The notes: generated by a model from the letters alone, not told the origin. DNA of 31,289 bases from CAZSMK01 sp964608095 (GCA_964608095.1 CAZSMK010000072.1:1-31289), one strand, 5' to 3'. Shown: positions 15,902-24,051, counted from the stretch's first letter. A program made the numbers and translations.

Positions 15902-16478
15902 AGCTAAATACACCCATACATATATGACGTTCTTGATTGCACTTTTCAGCCTTATTCTTTCCGGCTGTGGGGATGTCGAGTTTTTAACGACAGGAGCCGG
16001 GGTAGAGGCTGAAGAACAAAGCATAACCGTAAAGAAACCGCAGATGGTCTCGTATCGTGAAGGTGGAAAAGATAAGATTATCGCAGCGGCTGAAGGGAAA
16101 TTTTTAGAAAAATCGCAGCGGCTCGAACTTTCGGATGTCGAGATTGATCTCTTCGATCGTGGCGACCTTGCCGCAGAACTCAGCGCACAACACGGCGTAT
16201 TGTTTCTCCAGGACAACGAAGAAATGGAACGCAAAAAAAACGACTTTCTTCTACAGAAAAATGTGGTGTATGAAAACGTCGACGGCTCGATATTCAAGAC
16301 CGACTCGCTTGTCTGGAAAGATGAGGAAGAAAAATTCGTCTCAGATGCTCCTTTTTATATGGAACAAAAAACCGATGAAGGGGTCCTCATTGTCGAAGGG
16401 AAGCAGCTTGAAACCGACAAAAATTTGAAGAATTGGAAAAAGGAAGGGGCAAAGATACAACTCATACCCAAAGAATAG
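15894..16478 (+). CDS. lptC: LPS export protein LptC, apparently a lipoprotein
   Basis: LptC links the LptBFG transporter to the periplasmic LptA bridge. This protein of about 194 residues has an N-terminal hydrophobic helix ending in LILSGCG, a lipobox. It is followed by the beta-jellyroll pattern of the LptC/YrbK family (IIAAAEGKFLEKSQRLELSD, later VYENVDGSIFKTDSLVW). E. coli LptC is anchored by a transmembrane helix instead, so lipid anchoring is a difference. ATG 15894 was chosen because it has better spacing from GAGAG. ATG 15879, directly behind GGGGG, is possible. The gene overlaps the acyltransferase stop by 8 bases and precedes lptA. Confidence 0.88.
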   Translation: MSRAKYTHTYMTFLIALFSLILSGCGDVEFLTTGAGVEAEEQSITVKKPQMVSYREGGKDKIIAAAEGKFLEKSQRLELSDVEIDLFDRGDLAAELSAQHGVLFLQDNEEMERKKNDFLLQKNVVYENVDGSIFKTDSLVWKDEEEKFVSDAPFYMEQKTDEGVLIVEGKQLETDKNLKNWKKEGAKIQLIPKE

Positions 16479-16532
16479 TCCTTTCAATTATGGGCTATTT
16501 TTCTATATTAGAAGATTCAGGAGACATGAACT

Positions 16533-17219
16533 ATGCAACGTAGAAGGAACATACGTTTCACCACTGCGCTTTTGATAGCAACCGTAGCCCTTGTATTCCC
16601 CCTGAGTACCTTTGCGCAGGAGGAGACATCGCCGCCACAAGCAACGTCTTCTCTACCTCAGCTGGAAAAACAAAACGTGTGGGCGGAAGAACTCGGTTCT
16701 ATCTTCGGCAAAGAGTTCTCTTTAACCACTGACCCGGAAGAGGGTCAAATCAGCTATGAACTTGCGGAGCCTGATGGCTTGAAATTTTTTCAGGCAAAGT
16801 TCAATGTACACATCAAGAGTGAATCGTTCGAAATGAACTGCGACAAGATGGAATTTTTCGGTGATGAGAATAAACTCATTGCTACAGGGAATCCTATATT
16901 TATCCGTCAAGGAGTGATTACGGCGCGTTGCGGAAGATTTGAATACAACCAGAAAAGCGGACGATCGCAGTTGTCCGAAAATCCCGTTATTTTCAGCAAG
17001 GATGAGATGGGAAGAGAAGTACAAACTGTGGGTAAAACCATCTATATCGAACAAGGCGCCGACGAGGAACTCTCGATAATGGTTGAAGGTAACGCTAAGC
17101 TGGATGTTAGATCAGCATCCCAGGCCGTAAAAGCCACCCCAACACCTGCTCCAACGGGTCCGGTCAAAGTTGACAGTTCAACCATCGATAAACTGAAAGA
17201 AGTAGAAATCACAGAATAG
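16533..17219 (+). CDS. lptA: LPS transport periplasmic protein LptA/OstA-like
   Basis: LptA forms the periplasmic bridge that carries LPS to the outer membrane. This 228-residue protein has a signal peptide ending PLSTFAQ (about residue 29). The OstA-like domain (about residues 80-190) has the pattern FNVHIKSESFEMNCDKMEFF, KLIATGNPIFI and GRFEYNQKSGRSQLSENPVI. A Pro/Thr linker and a short acidic tail extend it beyond E. coli LptA (185 residues). CAGGAGA precedes ATG 16533. It directly follows lptC, the usual order. lptB, which normally comes next, is replaced here by an epimerase gene. Confidence 0.9.
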   Translation: MQRRRNIRFTTALLIATVALVFPLSTFAQEETSPPQATSSLPQLEKQNVWAEELGSIFGKEFSLTTDPEEGQISYELAEPDGLKFFQAKFNVHIKSESFEMNCDKMEFFGDENKLIATGNPIFIRQGVITARCGRFEYNQKSGRSQLSENPVIFSKDEMGREVQTVGKTIYIEQGADEELSIMVEGNAKLDVRSASQAVKATPTPAPTGPVKVDSSTIDKLKEVEITE

Positions 17220-17256
17220 TGCCGCAGAACATTCCACCACAGGAGAACAAGCAACA

Positions 17257-18213
17257 ATGAAGTGTGTCGTCACAGGTTGTGCAGGGTTTATAGGTTCCAG
17301 TCTTGCAGCGCGTCTACTCGAGCAAGGACATGAAGTACGGGGAATAGATTGTTTCATTGATTATTATCCCCGCATAATCAAGGAAGAGAACCTTACACCG
17401 CTGCGCGAGTACGAGGGGTTCACGTTTATGCCTGAAAATCTTCTCCAATTGAATCTGAATGAGGTGGTCGAGGGAGCGGATGTGATTTTTCACCAAGCGG
17501 CACAAGCCGGCGTACGGAGCAGCTGGGGAACTCAATTCGACATCTATACGGACAACAATATACTTGCCACACAACGCGTGTTGGAATCCTTGATAGAACC
17601 GGATATTCCCTTGATCTATGCCTCATCATCATCAGTGTATGGAGAGACCACGCTTTTACCGATGCAGGAGGAGCATCCGACTCATCCCCTCTCTCCCTAC
17701 GGAGTGAGCAAACTTGCAGCCGAGAACCTCTGCCATCTTTACCGGGAGAATTTCGGTGTCCGAACCGTGGCGCTTCGATACTTTACGGTATACGGTCCCC
17801 GGCAGCGACCCGATATGGCGTTCCATCGCTTTATCCGCGCCATACTTACGGACAATCCGATAATTATTTACGGCGACGGAAATCAGACTCGCGACTTCAC
17901 CTATATCAGTGATGCGGTCGAGGCAAACATCCAGGCATTTCGCTCCGGTCAATGGGGAAAGGTCTATAATATTGGTGGCGGCACACGCATAAGTATCAAC
18001 GAGGTCATCAGTTTGATCGAGCAAATAACGGGAAAAAAGGCAAAGATCAAGTATCAGGAATCGCAACGCGGCGACGTCACCCATACCTATGCCGATACTA
18101 CCCGGGCACGCAACGAAATCGGCTTTTCCCCCAAAATGAATCTCAACGAAGGCCTTGCCAGAGAAGTGGAATGGATAAAGAACGTTATACTTCAGCTGGA
18201 CCTTGCTCAATAA
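17257..18213 (+). CDS. NAD-dependent sugar-nucleotide epimerase/dehydratase
   Basis: This 318-residue protein is an extended short-chain dehydrogenase. It has the GCAGFIGS nucleotide-binding loop at its N-terminus, SSSSVYG with the catalytic Ser, and the YGVSK catalytic Tyr-Lys pair. YFTVYGPRQRPDMAFHRFI and GDGNQTRDFTYISD are typical of UDP-glucuronate and UDP-glucose 4-epimerase relatives. The exact substrate cannot be assigned. Its place between LPS transport genes suggests it makes a precursor for LPS core or another surface glycan. CAGGAGA lies upstream of ATG 17257, 37 bases after lptA. Confidence 0.92.
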   Translation: MKCVVTGCAGFIGSSLAARLLEQGHEVRGIDCFIDYYPRIIKEENLTPLREYEGFTFMPENLLQLNLNEVVEGADVIFHQAAQAGVRSSWGTQFDIYTDNNILATQRVLESLIEPDIPLIYASSSSVYGETTLLPMQEEHPTHPLSPYGVSKLAAENLCHLYRENFGVRTVALRYFTVYGPRQRPDMAFHRFIRAILTDNPIIIYGDGNQTRDFTYISDAVEANIQAFRSGQWGKVYNIGGGTRISINEVISLIEQITGKKAKIKYQESQRGDVTHTYADTTRARNEIGFSPKMNLNEGLAREVEWIKNVILQLDLAQ

Positions 18214-18227
18214 AGACGAGGAAATGC

Positions 18228-19394
18228 TTGTTTTTCCCTCCTCATTTTAGTATCCTTTTTTACGGATTCCTTATCTTACTGTTTCTCGCGGAAGGGAAGG
18301 ATAAAGCAATGCCTCATCAATTGAAAGGTGTTCAGTATGCAACAGATTTACTGGAGCGCATAGACGATAAGACGTTCGATCGAGGTACATTAAACGGCAC
18401 CGAGAAGAGCACAGGGGGAATCAGGCTTGAACGCAATGAGGTGACGTTGCGGTTTGCGAAAAAAGGAACCTATACCTCGCCTGTGTTTCGCAACAAATTT
18501 CCGTTCAATGAACTCTTGCCGAGCTGGAACGTCACCCTTCCCGGTGAAACCGGATTTCGGATAGATTTAAGGCTCAGCAATAACGGCAAGCAGTGGAGTC
18601 CCTGGCTCTATCTGGGTAGCGACGGAATTACCGAGTCCACCGAAAAAGATGATAAAATCACCTCGCATGACGATATCCTTGTCGACGTTGATTATATCCT
18701 TATGGACAACACCAAGTGGTTTACACAGTTCAGGGTCTCTCTTTTCAGCAAGAATGGACACGATTCTTCTATACTGCACCATATTACGCTCAGCTATTCC
18801 AACTCCATGAAAGACATGGCAATATGGGAACAATATGCCGATTCACGTGATGACCTGACTTCTGTCCCTGCATCCATTTGCTTGAATGTACCCTACATCT
18901 CCCAGCTTACGGCACCTGAAGATATCAAGCTCGCGACATGCTGCGCCGCATCGGTGGCAATGGTACTGAATTATTGGGGACGGAAAATATCGTTCGAAGA
19001 AGTCATTGAGGTAAACTATGATACGGAATACAAAATCTACGGCAACTGGCCCAAAACCGCACAGACGCTATGGCGGTACGGTTTGCATTCTTGTGTGCGT
19101 CGCTACCGGAACTTTCAGCAGGTCTACGACACGTTGAAAAAAGGCATCCCCATTATAGCGAGCCTCCAGGTCAAGAAAGGTGAGTTGACCTCAGCGGCAA
19201 TCTATACCGAGACGAAAGGACATATTCTGGTCATCCACGGAATGGACAGGCGCGGGAATATCCTCGTCTGCGATCCATGGGCAAATAATGAAAAAGAGGG
19301 GAAACGCCCCTACAAAAAATCGGAAATGCAGGCGATCTGGCTGGATAAAGGCGGCGTAGGTATTATAGGCGCTCCTTTTCCTGTATATCCGTAA
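18228..19394 (+). CDS. Secreted peptidase C39-like protein
   Basis: From TTG 18228 the protein has 388 residues: a hydrophobic leader (FSILFYGFLILLFLAEG), a beta-rich N-terminal half (to about residue 215) and a C39-like papain-fold domain. The latter has LATCCAASVAMVLNYWG, in which the first Cys fits the nucleophile position of the C-G-x-A-S motif, and GHILVIHGMDRRGNILVCDPWA with the His and Asp of the triad. TTG was chosen because GAGGA lies 5 bases upstream and this start supplies a signal sequence. ATG 18309 would give a leaderless protein. Family members cut peptides, often at double-glycine sites, but no ABC transporter domain or substrate is adjacent. It starts 14 bases after the epimerase stop. 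Confidence 0.8.
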   Translation: MFFPPHFSILFYGFLILLFLAEGKDKAMPHQLKGVQYATDLLERIDDKTFDRGTLNGTEKSTGGIRLERNEVTLRFAKKGTYTSPVFRNKFPFNELLPSWNVTLPGETGFRIDLRLSNNGKQWSPWLYLGSDGITESTEKDDKITSHDDILVDVDYILMDNTKWFTQFRVSLFSKNGHDSSILHHITLSYSNSMKDMAIWEQYADSRDDLTSVPASICLNVPYISQLTAPEDIKLATCCAASVAMVLNYWGRKISFEEVIEVNYDTEYKIYGNWPKTAQTLWRYGLHSCVRRYRNFQQVYDTLKKGIPIIASLQVKKGELTSAAIYTETKGHILVIHGMDRRGNILVCDPWANNEKEGKRPYKKSEMQAIWLDKGGVGIIGAPFPVYP

Positions 19395-19860
19395 TCAACG
19401 CTGTTTCCGGGCAATCGGGGAAATAGGGACACTTCACGCATTCGCTCCATACTTTATGGGGCAAGTCGTTTTTTGAAATCCGCACAAAACCGAGCTTCTC
19501 AAAAAAGACCGGTACGAGAGTGAGAGCAAACACGTGCCGAACACCAAGGTCGCGTGCTTCCTTCAAACATGAATCCACCAATAATTTACCAGTTCCACGT
19601 TTGCGCGCCTCTTCTACCACCGCAAGGGATTTTACCTCCGCAAGCTCCGCCCACGTAATATGGAGCGCACAACATCCCAGTATTCCCTTGCCTTCCTGTT
19701 CCGCCACAAAGAAATCACGGAGGTGCTCGTAAAGTTCTTGCAGTGACCGCGGCAGCATGCTCCCTTCACGGGCGTTGTGGTTAATTATTTTATGGATCAG
19801 GGATACGTCCTTGATCCTGGCTTTTCGAATTGTAAGGTTCTCGGGCATAGATTCACTCAT
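19363..19860 (-). CDS. GNAT acetyltransferase of the short ArgA-like type
   Basis: This protein of about 165 residues is a single GNAT domain. It has the acetyl-CoA loop ARKRGTGKLLVDS, an early IRKARIKDV and FEKLGFVRISKNDLP. The Cys-rich tail (ECVKCPYFPDC, CX2CX5C) is typical of short N-acetylglutamate synthase-like proteins that start arginine synthesis. No arginine genes are nearby, so the role is tentative. ATG 19860 was picked. TTG 19866 and ATG 19848 are alternatives, none with a strong ribosome binding site. It follows lexA by 11 bases and its 3' end overlaps the C39 gene by 32 bases in convergent orientation. Confidence 0.82.
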   Translation of the reverse strand: MSESMPENLTIRKARIKDVSLIHKIINHNAREGSMLPRSLQELYEHLRDFFVAEQEGKGILGCCALHITWAELAEVKSLAVVEEARKRGTGKLLVDSCLKEARDLGVRHVFALTLVPVFFEKLGFVRISKNDLPHKVWSECVKCPYFPDCPETALITDIQEKERL

Positions 19861-19871
19861 CTTCAAGGATA

Positions 19872-20477
19872 TTAATATTTTCTCAGAAGTCCGACAACCA
19901 CGCCCTTGATCTCGACCCGATTTCCTTCGATACTCATGGGTTTCAATTCGGGATTCGCAGGCTGAAGTCGGACTTTACCATCCGCTTTAGCGTAAAACTT
20001 TTTAATCGTCGCTTCTCTGCCGTCGATCAGGGCGATTACTATTTCGCCGTTTTCCGCAATGTTGCGGCGCTCGACAATAATGTAGTCGCCGTCTCGAATT
20101 TGATCGTCAATCATGGAATCGCCCTTTACCCGGAGCACAAAATGTTCACCGCCTCTGACCAGCTCTTGGGGGACGGCGACCCATTGGCGGTCTTCAAGCG
20201 CCTCGATCGGCGAACCGGCTGACACTGCCCCGAGGACTTGAAGTTCGATCGATTGCGGTTGCACCTTGTTGCCGATCAGCTCGATAGAACGACTCCGATT
20301 CGACTCACGCTGGATGACTCCCTTGAGCTCCATGTTATTGAGATGCTTATGCACCGTTGCCAGCGAGGCTACCCCCACACCTTCCGCAATCTCCTCAAGC
20401 GTAGGTGAAATGCCGTTTTTCCGGATGTATCGCCGTATGAAGTTGTAAATCTCACGTTGTCGTTTTGTAAGGTACAT
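19872..20477 (-). CDS. lexA: LexA repressor (SOS response)
   Basis: LexA represses DNA-damage genes and cleaves itself when RecA filaments form. From ATG 20477 it has 201 residues (E. coli 202). It starts YLTKRQREIYNFIRRY, with a winged helix-turn-helix around SPTLEEIAEGVGVASLATVHKHL. The cleavage site is Ala87-Gly88 in GAVSAGSP, the nucleophile Ser121 in VKGDSM and the base Lys159 in ATIKKF, so all catalytic residues are intact. The frame extends 38 codons further upstream, but that part does not match the family and crosses the promoter. A GAGG lies 13 bases before ATG. It is probably co-transcribed with the acetyltransferase. Confidence 0.97.
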   Translation of the reverse strand: MYLTKRQREIYNFIRRYIRKNGISPTLEEIAEGVGVASLATVHKHLNNMELKGVIQRESNRSRSIELIGNKVQPQSIELQVLGAVSAGSPIEALEDRQWVAVPQELVRGGEHFVLRVKGDSMIDDQIRDGDYIIVERRNIAENGEIVIALIDGREATIKKFYAKADGKVRLQPANPELKPMSIEGNRVEIKGVVVGLLRKY

Positions 20478-20511
20478 GGATACTTTTAACCTCAACAAGA
20501 CAAAAGAAAAA

Positions 20512-20540
20512 AGTATAGGGTGAAGAAAAAGCGAAGTCAA
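20512..20540 (-). promoter_or_regulatory. Promoter of lexA
   Basis: On the minus strand TTGACT (20535-20540) and TATACT (20512-20517) are spaced by exactly 17 bases, a near-consensus sigma-70 promoter. The leader to ATG 20477 would be about 28 bases. No known LexA box (CTGT-N8-ACAG or GAAC-N4-GTTC) was recognised near it. Confidence 0.65.
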
Positions 20541-20565
20541 GCCTTTCATCCTACCATCTCCATGG

Positions 20566-20594
20566 TTGACAACCTCTCCTTTCAGTGTCATATT
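20566..20594 (+). promoter_or_regulatory. Possible promoter of the DUF2254 gene
   Basis: TTGACA (20566-20571) and CATATT (20589-20594) are spaced by 17 bases on the plus strand. The -35 box lies within the short palindrome GGTTG-A-CAACC (20564-20574). It points away from lexA, toward the gene at 20660. Confidence 0.45.
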
Positions 20595-20659
20595 TTTTTG
20601 TGGAATGCGGAAACTCTCTTTGATAGCAATTAAGATGACTCGACGAAAGGGTAGGTTAT

Positions 20660-22006
20660 ATGAAAACGAAAAATTTGAACATCTGGTTTCGGATAAGTTC
20701 CAGCTTCTGGTTCATTCCCAGTGTTCTTGTCATCATGGCGATTATGTTATCGTTTGCCACCATTCGGTTGGATGAATTTTTCCTCGCCAGGGATATACAC
20801 GTTATCCGTGTTCTGTTCAAAGGCGGTGTGAGCGGCGCCCGCGCTGTCCTCTCTACGATTGCAACATCCATGATTACGGTTGCTGGGGTGGTCTTCTCAA
20901 TCACTATGGTGGTGCTCTCTCTTGCCTCGTCTCAATTTGGGTCTCGTTTGATATGGAACTTTATGAACGACAAGGGAAATCAGGTTGTTCTCGGCACCTT
21001 CATTGCCACGTTCATGTACTGTATTTTATCGTTAAGATCTATTAGCGATTCTGACGGAGGCGTATCTGTACCTCATCTTTCTGTTACCATCGGGATGATC
21101 CTTTCATTAGCAAGTCTCGGTTTATTGATATACTTTATTCATCATGTTTCCTCATCGCTTCACGCCAATAACGTAATTGCATCGGTGGGCACAAAGCTGT
21201 ATCATGCGATTGACCGTTTATTTCCTGTCGAAGTGAAGAAAGAGCAGCCGAATGAGACCGATGAGAATAAGAAAAAACACGGAGCGCCGGAAGATTTCGA
21301 GGCAAGGGCGCAGATTGTGTGCAGTAAAAAATCCGGCTATCTCCAGGCGATAAGCAAAGAGAGCCTTTTAAAAACCGCACATGATAACAACCTTCTACTT
21401 CGCATCGAGCATCATCCCGGACGCTTTATTACGGAAGGCTATGTTCTTTTAAGAGCATACCCACGGGAATATCTCAGTAACGACATTATCAATGACTTAC
21501 AGAGCGCCTTTATAATCGGAAACCTGAGAACAATAGAACAGGACGTAGAATTTGGCTTTAATGAGTTGAGTGAGATAGCGCTTCGTGCACTTTCCAAAGG
21601 CATTAACGATTCATTCACGGCATTAACATGTGTAGACTGGATGGGAGCGGGATTGGCGGAACTTGCCCGGCGCTCTTTTCCCTCTTCCCTCATATACGAT
21701 GGTGAGAATAATCTCAGAGTGATCTTTAAACACTATACATTCCGGACAATAACAGAGGCTGCCTTTAATATGATTCGCCAGAGTGCGCGTGATAATATCA
21801 GTGTTTCAATTCGACTACTTGAAAAAATTGAAATTGTCGGTCGCTTTGTTCGACATGAAGAAGATAGAACGCTTCTTGCCCAACAAGCGCGCATAATTTG
21901 GGGGGGAATAGATAGCATCTTGAAAAACGATTTAGACAAAAAGGCTCTCGAGGAATGCTACAGGGCTGCTCTCCAAACACTCGGAAAGAAAAGGGATGAT
22001 TTATAA
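20660..22006 (+). CDS. DUF2254 family membrane protein
   Basis: This 448-residue integral membrane protein has hydrophobic helices near residues 17-37, 62-92, 112-130 and 138-158. They are followed by a soluble C-terminal half of about 280 residues. The stretch ALSKGINDSFTALTCVDWMG corresponds to the DUF2254 hallmark (usually A-L-S-P-x-I-N-D-P-F-T-A). The function of the family is not established. AAAGG at 20646 is a modest ribosome binding site for ATG 20660. It diverges from lexA and ends 13 bases before the stop of the convergent isomerase gene, with no visible terminator between. Confidence 0.9.
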   Translation: MKTKNLNIWFRISSSFWFIPSVLVIMAIMLSFATIRLDEFFLARDIHVIRVLFKGGVSGARAVLSTIATSMITVAGVVFSITMVVLSLASSQFGSRLIWNFMNDKGNQVVLGTFIATFMYCILSLRSISDSDGGVSVPHLSVTIGMILSLASLGLLIYFIHHVSSSLHANNVIASVGTKLYHAIDRLFPVEVKKEQPNETDENKKKHGAPEDFEARAQIVCSKKSGYLQAISKESLLKTAHDNNLLLRIEHHPGRFITEGYVLLRAYPREYLSNDIINDLQSAFIIGNLRTIEQDVEFGFNELSEIALRALSKGINDSFTALTCVDWMGAGLAELARRSFPSSLIYDGENNLRVIFKHYTFRTITEAAFNMIRQSARDNISVSIRLLEKIEIVGRFVRHEEDRTLLAQQARIIWGGIDSILKNDLDKKALEECYRAALQTLGKKRDDL

Positions 22007-22019
22007 AGAGTTGGGGAGA

Positions 22020-23642
22020 TTAAGACTTGCCTTCTTGTCTTTTTTTCGCGGCTTTCGCAAGGAGTTTTGCCGCACGGTCTCGCACTGCTTTTACCTCGGG
22101 ATTCGACCCCGGATCAATTCCTTTCAGCCGCGAATAGCAGAAGGTGAGGTCCGCCCATAACTGGCTGACTACGGCGGCATGCTGAAGCGAGGGCTTACCG
22201 TGAAGCACAATCTTGATAGAGGGCATCAATTCCGCGAACCGTTCATAATTTGCCCTCGCGAGAATTATTTCCTCTTCGCCGTAACGCAATCCCTTATGTG
22301 CGGGATCAAGAGGAGCGATAGTCTCCTGTATCAATGGATGAAGATTTTCATGATCGATATGGTCGTTGAAAAGAAAAATACCCATCTTTGTCCTGTAGTT
22401 TGCCAGAATTCCTTCAATGTTCATGTGCGAATCGCGCGGTAATCCAAGGTAACGCGACATCATCAGGTCGTTTTCGTCTTTGTTGACACCCTCGTTCCAG
22501 AACTGGGTGAATTCATCGCCCAACATCAATAGCAATTCGCTGCTACACCCGAGATAGATATGATTCAGTCCTTTCGCCATCTGATTTAAATACACGAATT
22601 GCGCAAGCTGAAAAGGAACGTTATCGGGTTCGGTCAGATCAAAGGCGTCTATGGCTTTCTGGATATCGTCCCAGAACGATCGTGTATCCATGCCCAGAAC
22701 ATGCATGGGCGCGAGCAGAATCGGCGTTTTGTTTCTACCAAACCTGCCCGAGACCTGTTCAGGCAGCCGAAGGACAAGATTGTTGTCTCGAAGCCCCAGA
22801 TTATGAAGCGGACCGGAATTCGAAAACACAATACGGAGTGCTGCGCGCGGGGTGTATTCATGAACCTTGACCGTCTCTTCTGTTTTGCCACTGCGTGAGA
22901 ATTCCATGAAAAGTGTGTTCTCAAGTGTGGCGTCGTCCGGAAGATTTTTCAGTTTTGAAGGCGAGTGCATAATAAGCCACTTGCAGCGCTTGTGCGGCTC
23001 CCCGTTATAAATCGCTGCCACATAATGATTGAACTGTTCGTTGGCCCCTATGCCCGAATTGACTAAATATCTCGGCCCGTCGGAACCGAAATGGCGCTCT
23101 ATATACTGGTCGATCTCCAGGGCGGATTGTTCCATGAATTGATCATAATATCCTTGTATGTCGTCACGATACAACGCGGCAAAGGCATCGCCATGCATGG
23201 TTTTTGCTACATTTTGAACGAGTTCGGCAAATACATCGCGTTTATCTTCGGGAATGTCTATCTGGTCATCAATGGACGGCGACGTTTCGATAGAGAAGAG
23301 GTTCGGAAAAGGGGAAGCGAGGGAATGTTGGGCGATCTGAAAGGTTGCGCCCCGTGCCGTACCCCCTTCTGCTTTTTCCGAGGCAAGTTTCGCCTGCATC
23401 ACCAGGTCGCCGAATCCATGCTCCTTCAGCAGCTCTTCAGTCTCACCAGCGCTTATCCTCAACGCCTCTGCAACGTTATTGACGAGATCCTGTGGCTCGA
23501 GCGCACCACGGATTGCGTACCAGATATGTTCCGCACTCACCTCTTCCTTGCCTGCCGACGAAATCAAGGCATCCACTAACTTCGGTAATACTCCTTCTTC
23601 TGACATAGCACCAAGACTCCATGATAGAATGTGATTCGACAT
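22020..23642 (-). CDS. Divergent glucose-6-phosphate isomerase-like protein
   Basis: Phosphoglucose isomerase interconverts glucose- and fructose-6-phosphate in glycolysis. This 540-residue protein has the SIS-domain phosphate-binding FSRSGKTEET, EQVSGRFGRNKTPILLAPMHVLGMD in place of the GGR-S motif, and QFWNEGVNKDEND in place of the signature D-Q-x-G-V-E block. The core family pattern is present but deviates at both signatures. Aldose specificity, or use of another phospho-sugar, therefore remains open. An N-terminal helical stretch of about 100 residues precedes the core. ATG 23642 has GAGGGG directly upstream. A longer frame from 23663 lacks such a site. Confidence 0.8.
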   Translation of the reverse strand: MSNHILSWSLGAMSEEGVLPKLVDALISSAGKEEVSAEHIWYAIRGALEPQDLVNNVAEALRISAGETEELLKEHGFGDLVMQAKLASEKAEGGTARGATFQIAQHSLASPFPNLFSIETSPSIDDQIDIPEDKRDVFAELVQNVAKTMHGDAFAALYRDDIQGYYDQFMEQSALEIDQYIERHFGSDGPRYLVNSGIGANEQFNHYVAAIYNGEPHKRCKWLIMHSPSKLKNLPDDATLENTLFMEFSRSGKTEETVKVHEYTPRAALRIVFSNSGPLHNLGLRDNNLVLRLPEQVSGRFGRNKTPILLAPMHVLGMDTRSFWDDIQKAIDAFDLTEPDNVPFQLAQFVYLNQMAKGLNHIYLGCSSELLLMLGDEFTQFWNEGVNKDENDLMMSRYLGLPRDSHMNIEGILANYRTKMGIFLFNDHIDHENLHPLIQETIAPLDPAHKGLRYGEEEIILARANYERFAELMPSIKIVLHGKPSLQHAAVVSQLWADLTFCYSRLKGIDPGSNPEVKAVRDRAAKLLAKAAKKRQEGKS

Positions 23643-23693
23643 TACCCCTCGCCATGCTGACAACGGCGAAAGGCAACGAAATGCGATAAATCA

Positions 23694-23722
23694 ATAATGG
23701 AATGCCTGCAGGATTTTTTCAA
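23694..23722 (-). promoter_or_regulatory. Possible promoter of the isomerase gene
   Basis: On the minus strand TTGAAA (23717-23722) and CATTAT (23694-23699) are spaced by 17 bases. The predicted leader to ATG 23642 is about 45 bases. The -10 box matches consensus at four of six positions, so the call is tentative. Confidence 0.4.
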
Positions 23723-23846
23723 TGAAGAAGTGAAATAACGCCTTTTAAGTTTATCGACTCATCATAGAGGTCATATAAGTCCTGAAAAAAACTCGTCCTC
23801 TTCTCTCTCGCAGGGTGAGAGTCGAATTGCTAAAACGGGAAAATGA

Positions 23847-23868
23847 GGTCAGAGAGGCTGCCCGACAA
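23847..23868 (+). repeat. 22-base inverted repeat, left copy
   Basis: GGTCAGAGAGGCTGCCCGAC plus two A residues matches the minus strand of 24025-24046 at 19 of 22 positions. The pair could be ends of a small decayed element. Confidence 0.5.
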
Positions 23869-23935
23869 TTTAATTTGGACTGCAAATAAGAACTCGGAAT
23901 AAGGCGGCAGGTTCTTTCGATCATCGTAACTCATT

Positions 23936-23971
23936 CAGTCGTTTACGTCCTTGCAGTCGTTTATGTCCTTG
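23936..23971 (+). repeat. 18-bp tandem duplication
   Basis: CAGTCGTTTACGTCCTTG at 23936-23953 is followed at once by a second copy that differs at one base (C to T). It is non-coding and lies between the two inverted repeats. Confidence 0.7.
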
Positions 23972-24024
23972 ATGGCATTCCTATGACACAAATTGCACGA
24001 ATGAGTAACGTAATGCCTGAGAGG

Positions 24025-24046
24025 CTGTCGGACAACCTCTCTGACC
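24025..24046 (-). repeat. 22-base inverted repeat, right copy, with hairpin
   Basis: This is the inverted partner of 23847-23868. With the flanking GAGAGG (24019-24024) it forms a 6-bp stem (GAGAGG/CCTCTC) just past the stop of the amidase-like gene. It could slow transcription or protect the 3' end, but no T-run follows on the minus strand. Confidence 0.5.
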
Positions 24047-24051
24047 CCGGA

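Larger units (their letters stand above)
23643..24051. other. Non-coding stretch with small repeats
   Basis: No gene is supported. The stretch holds a possible promoter for the isomerase gene (23694-23722), an inverted pair of 22-base repeats (23847-23868 and 24025-24046) and an 18-base tandem duplication (23936-23971). A short hairpin CTCTC-GCAGGGT-GAGAG also lies near 23804-23820. A plus-strand frame entering the next gene from 23983 is an antisense shadow. Confidence 0.65.

Noticed and set aside
20478..20591. N-terminal extension of LexA
   Set aside because: The extra 38 residues do not match LexA proteins and cover the near-consensus promoter. The start at 20477 gives the standard length.
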